Both the position numbers and the translations under genes were made by a program. A stretch of 64,000 nt of DNA. Origin: Erythrobacter sp. WG. Lineage in GTDB: Bacteria > Pseudomonadota > Alphaproteobacteria > Sphingomonadales > Sphingomonadaceae. Shown one piece after another: positions 43,583-50,868 of this stretch (within the stretch, counting starts at the first letter, position 1; each line of letters opens with the position of its first letter). The notes below the pieces were generated by a model. That model was not told the DNA's origin, ran no database searches, and saw only the letters and a list, made by a program, of their open reading frames with translations. The stretch lies in the NCBI RefSeq assembly GCF_026586795.1, contig NZ_JAPFGY010000012.1:30372-94371 (forward strand), given 5' to 3'.

Positions 43583-44940
43583 TGGCCGCCTCCAGCTGCC
43601 ACGAGATAATCAGGCAACCGCTCCATCTGGCCGCTCGATTCCATCAGACTGATCAGGGCATCGACATATTCATAGGCCGCCAGCGCCTGCTCGACCCGCG
43701 CGCTGGCAGCGACGAGCTCGGCGTCGGTGACATCACGGCTGGTGCCCTGCAATTCGCGGAAGGACAGTCGCGCGACCCGCAGCGATTCGTCCGCAGCTGC
43801 AATGCTGCGGGCATAGAGTGCGTGCCGCCTTCGCGCGGTTTCCGCCCGGCTGTGCGCGATCCTCACGCCCGCTTCGATCTGGTTGCGCGCCTCGCGCGCC
43901 CCTGCGCTCGCCTGCGCCTCTGTCTCACGCGCGGCGGACAGCTGGCTGCGGCGACCCAGTCCGCTGGCAAGCTTGAACTTGATCCCCACACCCATGATGA
44001 AATCGGGGTCGGTCAGCAGCGTGTTCTGACGATCGAGATTGTATTGCGCGAGCGCATAGACGTTCGGGCGCAGCTGCGCGGCTTCCGACTTTACGCCTGC
44101 GCCTGCCAGCGTGACGCTCGCATCCAGGCGCCTGATCGCGGGATGGTTGGCGAGGGCCGAATCGACAAATGCCTCGACCGGCGGCAGCGCAGCCTCGCGC
44201 ACGGCCAGCGGTGTTGCCAGCTTTGTCGGTGCCTCCAGACGCAACAGACTCATGACGGCAATCTCGGCGGCAGCGAGATCGCCATCAGCCTTTTCAAATT
44301 CGCGCTTTGCCTGCTCAAGGGCGGCCTCAGCCTGCAACCGCTGAGCGCGGGCGATCTGCTGCTCTCGTTCAAGCGCGCGGGCATCGGCGACCAGCTGCTC
44401 CATCCGCACTACAACATCGCGACGCACGTCGCGCGCCTCGGCTGCGAGTTGCCGCGCGAAATAGGCGCGCGCGACCTGTGCCAGCCCCTTGGCAGTCGTC
44501 TCGGTCCGGGCAGCTTCCTCGATGGCGAGTTTGCTCGCCGCACCAGTGCGAGCCGCGTCCATCTGGCCGCCGGCATAGATCGGCATGGTCGCGGTGATGA
44601 TCGGGCGACGCACCAGTTCGCGGATGCGGAATTGCAGCGGGTCAACCAGTCCGAAAGCCGCACCGACATCCGCGAGCGGGCCGAGCGGGAGGAACAGCGT
44701 CTTCTGGAAGTCGAGCAGCTGGGCTTCGATTTCGACTTCGGGCCGCCCGATGGTGCGGGTCGCCTTGTAGCGCAAGGCCGCAGCGCGCACGGCGGCATCG
44801 GCGGCCTCAATCTCGTCGGATTGCTCGAGATAGCGCTGCTGTGCCTCGTCGTATGTCAGCATGCCGGGGCTGTCGGCCAGAGCGGCAGAGCTCGCTGTGC
44901 CGACAATCACCCACAACGCCAATCGCCACCACCCTGCCAT
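43579..44940 (-). CDS. TolC-family outer-membrane efflux protein
   Basis: The 453-residue protein has a signal peptide ending SSAALADSP. It shows the duplicated TolC pattern of long coiled helices with SPGMLTYDEAQQRYLEQSDE at the start, a beta segment PIITATMPIYAGGQMDAART and its second-half counterpart (IMGVGIKFKLASGLGRRSQL). It forms the outer-membrane exit duct. It is the first gene of the leftward export operon. AGGGG precedes the chosen ATG at 44940. Confidence 0.9.
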   Translation of the reverse strand: MAGWWRLALWVIVGTASSAALADSPGMLTYDEAQQRYLEQSDEIEAADAAVRAAALRYKATRTIGRPEVEIEAQLLDFQKTLFLPLGPLADVGAAFGLVDPLQFRIRELVRRPIITATMPIYAGGQMDAARTGAASKLAIEEAARTETTAKGLAQVARAYFARQLAAEARDVRRDVVVRMEQLVADARALEREQQIARAQRLQAEAALEQAKREFEKADGDLAAAEIAVMSLLRLEAPTKLATPLAVREAALPPVEAFVDSALANHPAIRRLDASVTLAGAGVKSEAAQLRPNVYALAQYNLDRQNTLLTDPDFIMGVGIKFKLASGLGRRSQLSAARETEAQASAGAREARNQIEAGVRIAHSRAETARRRHALYARSIAAADESLRVARLSFRELQGTSRDVTDAELVAASARVEQALAAYEYVDALISLMESSGQMERLPDYLVAAGGGQ

Positions 44941-45285
44941 TGCATACCCCTGAGCATTCTTAATGCCGGCTTGCCAAATCACCGCTGCAAATCTGCTTGC
45001 CGAGAGCCGTTGCGCAAGGCGAAGGCAGGCTTGTCGCGCCACCATGTCCTGCGACGCCTGGCCCCTTTGGTCATATCAGATTTCCTTTGCAGGTCGACAC
45101 TGCGAAAGGGCCCGGGCCGAGGCGCGATCCGGGTACAGATGGCGGCCGAAGCACAGGCACCATGCCTGACCGTCAGGGCGCCTGACCCAGAGCCAGTCAT
45201 TCCTGCTTGCCAAATGGAGCGGCTGGGTCTGCAAGATGCCGGCATTCCCGAAAGTCTGCAGTCGGCCCCTTCACCCGGTCTGCTT
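44941..45285. other. Intergenic region upstream of the export operon
   Basis: About 345 bases lie between the C45 hydrolase and the TolC gene, both leftward. The stretch presumably contains the export operon promoter. I see no convincing gene, strong hairpin or recognisable operator in it. Confidence 0.4.
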
Positions 45286-46371
45286 TCAGTCATTCCCGGT
45301 GAAAGACAGTCGCGCCCAGACCCCGCGATCAGCCGGTCCCCGGCAGGCCCAGAATTCGCGCTCGGCCGGATTGCAGACCACCACGGCATTGGTGGTCGCG
45401 CCCGATTGGTCCTCGGCAAACCGGTTGATGCTGAGCCATCCGTCCCCGCGATCCGCGAACAACGCCTTGAGACTTGCGAGCGTGTGCTGGCCAGAGGCCG
45501 CCAGCAAGGCCTCGGCCCGCGCCATGCGCGCGTGCGTGCTCGGCGAAAGGTCGGTTTCGCGGGCGATGTTGGCGGGGAAGAGACAGTGGTTGGCACGGGC
45601 CAGCGGGCCGCTGTCGGTTGATCGCAGGAATGCGGATTGCGGCGTTCGCTCCCACTCCACCGCGCCATGGCTGCCGCCGATCCAATAGGAATGGGCGCCG
45701 GCCACGGGCGCGTGCTCCACGATCGCGCTGGCCGCCGCCAGCGTCGGCTGCGCCAGTGCGCGGTGCAGCACCGACAGGTAGGGCACGCCCACCTGCGCGC
45801 CGCGGGTCTTGAGATTGGTGGTGCCGACCGCGACCCCGTGGGCGTTCATGCCCATCAGGGTCTGACACCCGGCGCAGGTCACTGTCCACGTTTCCGGGCC
45901 GTCATCAGGCAGGCGGTGGAGCGCGATGACATAGTCGACATCCGGCCCGTTGAGGTCCCAGGTCTGGCCCTGCAGCGCGGTGCCCGTGGCGGTGATGGCA
46001 GGCGGCAGCAGCGCAGCGGTGCACCCTTCATCTTCCACCACCAGCGGATCGCCCGGTAGAACAATAATGTCGCGCACGTCGGTCATGTTGGCGGTGGTGA
46101 ACAGCACCACGGGATCGATCCCCGCTCCCTCGGCAATCCCGCAATGCTCGGCATGGCCGGCCGGATCGAAGGCGCGCGCCGCTTCGAGGCAGGCTGCGCC
46201 CGACGCAAACAGGGGCTCGGTGCCGGTGTGCCCGCGCTCGTCAAGATAGGTCTCCACCGCAGCGATCCGGTCAGCCACGAAGGCGCCGATGAGGTCGCGG
46301 AAATGCTGGCCATACTGGCGCCCCATCGCCTCGGGAGTGCCGCGCACGGTGAATTGCGGCAGGTCGAGCAT
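45286..46371 (-). CDS. C45-family (acyltransferase-type) Ntn hydrolase
   Basis: The protein has 361 residues from ATG 46371; a TTG nine codons earlier would overlap the CobW stop and is possible. It has the peptidase C45 layout: N-terminal FTVRGTPEAMGRQYGQHF, the self-cleavage site VVEDEGCTAAL with nucleophile Cys after Gly, GQTWDLNGPD, and a late ATTNAVVVCNP. Relatives include isopenicillin acyltransferase and other amide hydrolases. No signal peptide is evident. Co-transcription with the zinc-linked CobW gene suggests expression during zinc shortage. Confidence 0.85.
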   Translation of the reverse strand: MLDLPQFTVRGTPEAMGRQYGQHFRDLIGAFVADRIAAVETYLDERGHTGTEPLFASGAACLEAARAFDPAGHAEHCGIAEGAGIDPVVLFTTANMTDVRDIIVLPGDPLVVEDEGCTAALLPPAITATGTALQGQTWDLNGPDVDYVIALHRLPDDGPETWTVTCAGCQTLMGMNAHGVAVGTTNLKTRGAQVGVPYLSVLHRALAQPTLAAASAIVEHAPVAGAHSYWIGGSHGAVEWERTPQSAFLRSTDSGPLARANHCLFPANIARETDLSPSTHARMARAEALLAASGQHTLASLKALFADRGDGWLSINRFAEDQSGATTNAVVVCNPAEREFWACRGPADRGVWARLSFTGND

Positions 46372-46394
46372 CGGCGGTGGTGATACCGGCGCGG

Positions 46395-47576
46395 TCAAAG
46401 GGCGTGCGCCGCCAAATCGAACCCCGGATCGCCCGGCAGCAACAGCGAACTGCCCGAACCGGGCCCCGGACCCTGCACTGTGCCCTTGGGACCGGACAGG
46501 CGATAATCCTTCACCGATTGGGTCATTATCGCCAGCGTGTCACGCAGCATGGCCTCGTCCACGCCGCGGGTGATGAACACCATGCGGGTGCGGCGGTCGT
46601 CGGACGGCCAGGCGTCCAGCATCACTGGCGGGTGGAAGATCTGCTGGACACCGTGCAGCACCATCGGCTTGTCGAGATCGGCGATGTTGACGATCCCCTT
46701 GACCCGCAGCACGTCCGGCCCCTTGAGCATCATCAGGGTGTGCAGCCAGAAATCGAACGCCTCGGCATCGAGCGGTTCGTCGAAGGTCAGGCACACGGCA
46801 TGAATCCGGTCATCATGACGGTTGATGTCGTGGTGGTCATGGTCATGGTCATGGTCATGATGGTGGTGGTGATCGTGACCTTGCGCATAGGCCTCGGCAT
46901 TGAGCCAGCGCTGCACGTCGTGAGACTTGGTCTCGGGGTTCCACAGCCCGACATCAAGCAGCCGCGCAGGCTCCACCACGCCGCCCAGCGTGCGGATGAT
47001 CGGGGCGGCGGGATTGAGCGCGCGCAGCCGGGCCTCGATCGCCGCGATGTCCTCGGCGCTGGCGAGATCGGTCTTGGTCAGCAGCAACCGGTCCGCGACC
47101 GCCGCCTGCTTGCGCGATTCCTCCTGGGTATCGAGCGTCGCCATCCCGTTGACGGCATCGACCGCCGTCACCACTCCATCGATGCGATAGAGCGTCACCA
47201 GCCGCTCGTCGGTCATCAGCGTGTGGAGGATCGGGGCGGGGTCAGCAAGGCCCGTGGTCTCGATCACCACCCGGTCAAACCAGCACATCCCGCCCCGGGC
47301 AAAGCGCCAGGGTGCATCGCGCAAGGTGCGCACCAGATCGCCCCTGATCGTGCAGCACAGGCACCCGCTCGACATTTCGACCACCACATCCTCCTGGCTC
47401 ACGCTCATGAGATCATGGTCGATCCCAACCGCGCCGAATTCGTTGATGATCACCAGCGTCTTGGCCAGCGCCGGATCGCGCACGAGGTGGTTGAGGATCG
47501 TGGTCTTGCCCGCGCCGAGAAAGCCGGTGAGCAAAGTGACGGGGATTTGCGATTGATGTGCGAAAAGGGCGCTCAT
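46395..47576 (-). CDS. COG0523/CobW-type GTPase, probable zinc metallochaperone
   Basis: The 393-residue protein has the Walker A motif LTGFLGAGKTTILNHL, the metal-binding CxCC motif SSGCLCCTIRGDL, and NKxD-like TKTD. Its His/Asp-rich loop, HDHHHHHDHDHDHDHHD, is at about residue 232, before a C-terminal CobW_C domain. Members with this make-up deliver or buffer zinc (ZNG1, YeiR-like) and are often under Zur. A Zur-box-like palindrome lies 86 bases upstream of the start. The gene is the first of a short operon with the C45 hydrolase. Confidence 0.93.
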   Translation of the reverse strand: MSALFAHQSQIPVTLLTGFLGAGKTTILNHLVRDPALAKTLVIINEFGAVGIDHDLMSVSQEDVVVEMSSGCLCCTIRGDLVRTLRDAPWRFARGGMCWFDRVVIETTGLADPAPILHTLMTDERLVTLYRIDGVVTAVDAVNGMATLDTQEESRKQAAVADRLLLTKTDLASAEDIAAIEARLRALNPAAPIIRTLGGVVEPARLLDVGLWNPETKSHDVQRWLNAEAYAQGHDHHHHHDHDHDHDHHDINRHDDRIHAVCLTFDEPLDAEAFDFWLHTLMMLKGPDVLRVKGIVNIADLDKPMVLHGVQQIFHPPVMLDAWPSDDRRTRMVFITRGVDEAMLRDTLAIMTQSVKDYRLSGPKGTVQGPGPGSGSSLLLPGDPGFDLAAHAL

Positions 47577-47661
47577 GCGGGGGCCTTTCAGGCGCTGACC
47601 GGTACAGCTGACCGGGGCGCGCTGCGGGGATGATCGGGGCTGAGATAGTCGTGCCGACTTT

Positions 47662-47678
47662 ATGTTATACTATATCAT
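47662..47678 (-). promoter_or_regulatory. Zur-box-like palindrome upstream of cobW-type gene
   Basis: ATGTTATAC-TATATCAT is a 17-bp palindrome with a single mismatched pair, in an AT-rich patch. It closely matches the alphaproteobacterial Zur consensus form ATGTTATA-N-TATAACAT. Similar sites occur at 58673-58689 and 62394-62410. Its position upstream of the COG0523 gene fits zinc-dependent repression. Confidence 0.75.
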
Positions 47679-47715
47679 TATTCCGCAGCGAGCCAAGCCC
47701 TGATCAGCCCGAATT

Positions 47716-48594
47716 TCAGGACGGCGTGCGTGCCTCGGGCATCGCTGTCAGGCGGCCCTCGACATGGCGGGCAAAGGCTTCCACCGCACCGGTCATCCGC
47801 GCCGAGGTGAGCAGGCAGATCGCCGCTTCGGGCACTGCCGGCCAACTCGCGTCCACCACCGCCAGATCGGGCGGCAGACGGCGCTCCGGCAAGATGCTCC
47901 ACCCCAGCCCTGCGCGCACCGCCGCAATCTGCCCGGTCTCGCTGGGCGAGGCATAGACGACATCGGGGATGTGCCCGGCTTGTGCCAGCGCCTCAAGCGC
48001 CCTTGCACGATAGACGCAAGGGGCAGGAGCGAGCACCAGCGGCACGGTCTGACCATGCGTGATCGCTTGCGCCCGGGGCGGGCCGACCCAGCACAGCGCC
48101 TCGCGCCGCAGCAGCCGCGCGCCTGCCATGATCCGTTCGGGGTCCTGCTTGATGAGGATGAGATCGAAGGCCCCTTCCTCGAACTGCTGGGTCAGATGCA
48201 GCGTCAGATCGCAGCGCACATGCAGCCGCACGCGCGGATGCGCGGCGGCGAAATCAGCAAGGATTGCGGGCAAGTCGGCACTGGCGATGTCCTCCGGGCA
48301 GCCGAGGCGCACGTCGCCAGCGACATCCTCCTCCTCGCGAAAGCGCGCCGCGAGCGCGGCGGCGGCATCGACCACCGCCTGCGCATGGGGAACCAACCGC
48401 TCGCCCGCGGCGGTCAGCACGACCTGCCGCGTGGTCCGTTCGAACAGGGTCACGCCGAGCATCGTCTCCAGCCGCCGCACCTGCGCCGAGATCGCCGACT
48501 GGCTGCGGTGAACGCGCGCGGCGGTGCGGGTGAAGCTGCCGGTTTCGGCCAGATCGAGAAAGGTCTCAAGCAGCGGCACATCGAGCGGGAGCAT
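47716..48594 (-). CDS. LysR-family transcriptional regulator
   Basis: The 292-residue protein has an N-terminal winged helix (LLETFLDLAETGSFTRTAAR, VHRSQSAISAQVRRLE) and a periplasmic-binding-like effector domain starting DVRLGCPEDIASADLPAIL. The chosen ATG at 48594 (MLPLDVPLLE) is where family similarity starts. It is divergent from the NTF2-like/sbtA/sbtB genes, the usual arrangement for a regulator and its target, with a palindrome between them. The effector is unknown. Confidence 0.9.
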   Translation of the reverse strand: MLPLDVPLLETFLDLAETGSFTRTAARVHRSQSAISAQVRRLETMLGVTLFERTTRQVVLTAAGERLVPHAQAVVDAAAALAARFREEEDVAGDVRLGCPEDIASADLPAILADFAAAHPRVRLHVRCDLTLHLTQQFEEGAFDLILIKQDPERIMAGARLLRREALCWVGPPRAQAITHGQTVPLVLAPAPCVYRARALEALAQAGHIPDVVYASPSETGQIAAVRAGLGWSILPERRLPPDLAVVDASWPAVPEAAICLLTSARMTGAVEAFARHVEGRLTAMPEARTPS

Positions 48595-48631
48595 GGGCCA
48601 AAGAGTGCGGGGATGAGCTGTAACAATCAAG

Positions 48632-48660
48632 CCGATTAATCATCGACATTGATAAATCGG
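48632..48660. promoter_or_regulatory. Imperfect palindrome, candidate LysR operator
   Basis: CCGATTAATCATCG (48632-48645) is matched by CATTGATAAATCGG (48647-48660) in inverted orientation, with only a few mismatches around the centre. The element lies 38 bases from the LysR start, in the AT-rich divergent gap of 278 bases. Confidence 0.5.
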
Positions 48661-48872
48661 TGCAGTTTTTTGCGTTTCCCCGGCAAAACTGACCGCGTCT
48701 ATATGCGTCCCTGCTTGGAAACGGTTCCAGGCATCCTTCCAACCCTGCCTGCCCGCCTGCCCGCCTGCCCCTGATCACCGCACACCGCGCCGCCTGACGG
48801 GCCCTCGCCCGTCAGCACGCACGCCTGCGCGCCGGGGCATGTCCGGGCACCCTGATACAAAGGATGTGCACT

Positions 48873-49472
48873 ATGACCGCTCTTGCCCGCACCCGCCCGC
48901 TGATCGCCGCGCTGGCTCTGCCGCTGATCGCGCTGGCGAGCCCCTCGCTGGCCAAGCCCGCCAAGTCTGCCGCGCCCGTTGCCGCCGCGCCCGCACAGCC
49001 CTGCATCAGCGAACGCGAAGTGGTCGATGCGCAGAAGGCCTGGGGCGAGGGCATCGTCGCGATCGGCAAGACCTACCGCGAGGGCGGGGACTACACTGCC
49101 GCTGCGGCCGCCCACATCAACCGCTTCTATGGCTATGACCTCAGCCTGGTGCTGTTCAAGCCGACCCTCGCCTCGGTCGACCAGTTCCGCACCTCGTTCG
49201 ATTCGGCCCTGTCCTATTTCGTCGGCGGCAACCCCTCCTTCCCAGAGGACAAGGGCTTCGCGATCAAGCCGTGGACCAAGGTGCGCTGGAAGAACTACGG
49301 GATCGTCAACAACAGCTGCAACATGGCCGTCGCCATGGGCAACTACTGGTTCACCCCGGCCGATGGCGGCGCGGATACGAAGGTTGAATACAGCTTCGCC
49401 TATGTGCGCGGGGAGCAGGGTGACCTCAAGATCGTCGTTCACCATTCGTCGGTGCCGTTCAACCCGAACTGA
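48873..49472 (+). CDS. Exported NTF2-like protein of unknown function
   Basis: The 199-residue protein has a signal peptide (to about residue 28) and an Ala/Pro linker. The domain has characteristic strings GKTYREGGDYTAAAAAHINR, FKPTLASVDQFR, DSALSYFVGGNPSFPEDKGF and VEYSFAYVRG. This resembles NTF2/CaMKII-association folds. Relatives have, to my knowledge, sometimes been labelled phosphoribosyl-AMP cyclohydrolase, but no HisI motif is visible. The ATG at 48873 lies eight bases after AGGA. It is co-directional with sbtA, so it may serve bicarbonate uptake or zinc-stress physiology. Confidence 0.75.
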   Translation: MTALARTRPLIAALALPLIALASPSLAKPAKSAAPVAAAPAQPCISEREVVDAQKAWGEGIVAIGKTYREGGDYTAAAAAHINRFYGYDLSLVLFKPTLASVDQFRTSFDSALSYFVGGNPSFPEDKGFAIKPWTKVRWKNYGIVNNSCNMAVAMGNYWFTPADGGADTKVEYSFAYVRGEQGDLKIVVHHSSVPFNPN

Positions 49473-49539
49473 GCCGCGCGGCCAATCAACCATGGGGGCA
49501 CTTCCATGATCTTCACTTCTTGTATCGGGGGGCTGCACC

Positions 49540-50502
49540 ATGGCTGTTGACGCCCTGTTCCAGCCGGTTGTGCTGTTCTTCCTGCTCGGCTCGCTGGCGG
49601 CCTTCGCCCGGTCCGACCTTGCCGTGCCCGAGGCCGTGGCCAAGACCATCGCGCTCTATCTGATGATGTCGATCGGCCTGCGCGGCGGGGGGGAGGTGGC
49701 GCATAGCGGCCTCACCGGCGCCATGCTGATTGCCGGGGGCTGCGGGCTGGCTTTGAGCTTCCTGCTGCCGCTACCCGCCTTCTGGGCGCTGCGCACCCTG
49801 GGCCGGCTCGACCGCACCAATGCCGCTGCCGTTGCGGCGCATTACGGATCGGTCAGCGTCGTCACCTTCGCCGCCGGGTCCGAAGTGCTGCGCGCCATCG
49901 GCATGGCGCCGGCGGGCTTCATGGTCGCGGTGTTGGCGCTGATGGAAACCCCGGCGGTGCTCACCGGTCTGCTGCTCGCCAAGCGGGGGCAGGGTGATGC
50001 CCTCGCCGCGCGCGGGGGGCTGCTTCACGAGACTTTCTTCAACGGATCGGTGGTGCTGCTGGTCGGCAGTTTCATCATCGGCGTGATCGCGGGTGAGAAG
50101 GGCTTTGCCCCGATCGCTCCGGTCTTCGACACGCTGTTCAAGGGGATGCTGTGCATTTTCCTGCTCGACATGGGGCTCGTCGCAGCACGGCGGCTGATGG
50201 ATCGGCGCGCCCTTTCGCTGCGCACCGCTGCACTGGCCATCGCCCTGCCTGTCGCCAACGGGACGCTCGGCGCATCGCTCGGCGTTGTCGCCGGGCTCGA
50301 TGCAGGATCGGCGGCGGCGCTTGCCATTCTGGCGGGCAGCGCAAGCTATATCGCGGTGCCCGCAGTGATGCGCCTTGCCTTGCCCGAGGCCAATCCGGGG
50401 CTCTATCTGGGCATGAGCCTGGCCGTCACCTTCCCCTTCAACCTGACCATCGGCATCCCCTATTACGCCTGGGTTGCCAGCCAATTGCACGGGATGATCT
50501 GA
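49540..50502 (+). CDS. sbtA: Sodium-dependent bicarbonate transporter SbtA
   Basis: SbtA imports bicarbonate with Na+. The 320-residue protein has about ten membrane segments in two inverted halves. It shows family strings ALYLMMSIGLRGGGEVA, VAAHYGSVSVVTFAAG and ILAGSASYIAVPAVMRLALP. It is followed, one base after its stop, by a PII-like SbtB gene. This confirms the pairing seen in cyanobacteria and many other bacteria. A heterotroph can use it to feed carboxylases when carbonic anhydrase is limiting. Confidence 0.93.
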   Translation: MAVDALFQPVVLFFLLGSLAAFARSDLAVPEAVAKTIALYLMMSIGLRGGGEVAHSGLTGAMLIAGGCGLALSFLLPLPAFWALRTLGRLDRTNAAAVAAHYGSVSVVTFAAGSEVLRAIGMAPAGFMVAVLALMETPAVLTGLLLAKRGQGDALAARGGLLHETFFNGSVVLLVGSFIIGVIAGEKGFAPIAPVFDTLFKGMLCIFLLDMGLVAARRLMDRRALSLRTAALAIALPVANGTLGASLGVVAGLDAGSAAALAILAGSASYIAVPAVMRLALPEANPGLYLGMSLAVTFPFNLTIGIPYYAWVASQLHGMI

Positions 50503-50503
50503 C

Positions 50504-50818
50504 ATGACCGAAACCATCATCCGCCGCCGCGTCGAAGTGCTGGCCGACGAGCCGCTGATCCCCGCGATCGAGCGGATCGCCGCCAGCGCAGGGATTGAGC
50601 ACTACACCCTGCTGCCGACCCTAGGCGGCATGGGCCACTCAGGGCGCTGGCGCGACGACCAGATCTCCGGGGCGACCGCCAAGGTGATGTTCATGGCTGT
50701 GACCAGCGAGGAGGGGACAGACCGGCTGACCGACCTGCTCAGTCCGCTGCTCGCCACCCATCACCTGATCCTGCTGGTCAGCAATGTTGAAGTGATCCGC
50801 CCGCAACGCTTTGACTGA
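50504..50818 (+). CDS. sbtB: PII-like regulator of bicarbonate transport, SbtB
   Basis: The 104-residue protein has the PII-like ferredoxin fold: a starting strand RRRVEVLADEPLIPAIERIA, a T-loop segment LGGMGHSGRWRDDQ, and a closing strand LILLVSNVEVIRP. SbtB trimers bind adenine nucleotides (cAMP, AMP, ATP) and gate SbtA. The gene begins one base after the sbtA stop. The Cys pair of redox-sensing C-terminal loops found in cyanobacterial SbtB is absent. Confidence 0.88.
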   Translation: MTETIIRRRVEVLADEPLIPAIERIAASAGIEHYTLLPTLGGMGHSGRWRDDQISGATAKVMFMAVTSEEGTDRLTDLLSPLLATHHLILLVSNVEVIRPQRFD

Positions 50819-50830
50819 CCGACATGAAGA

Positions 50831-50868
50831 CCTGAGCGCCGCGGGCCGTCACGCCATGGCGCTCAGGG
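50831..50868. terminator. Inverted repeat between converging transcripts
   Basis: CCTGAGCGCC (50831-50840) pairs with GGCGCTCAGG (50859-50868) across an 18-base spacer that can itself fold. It lies just after sbtB and overlaps the last codons of the convergent S9 peptidase gene. It has no T-run, so it may be a bidirectional but weak stop. Confidence 0.45.

Noticed and set aside
46800..46872. Apparent short tandem repeat (GTGGTCATGGTCATGG-type)
   Set aside because: It encodes the His/Asp-rich loop of the CobW-type protein and is explained by that coding sequence.
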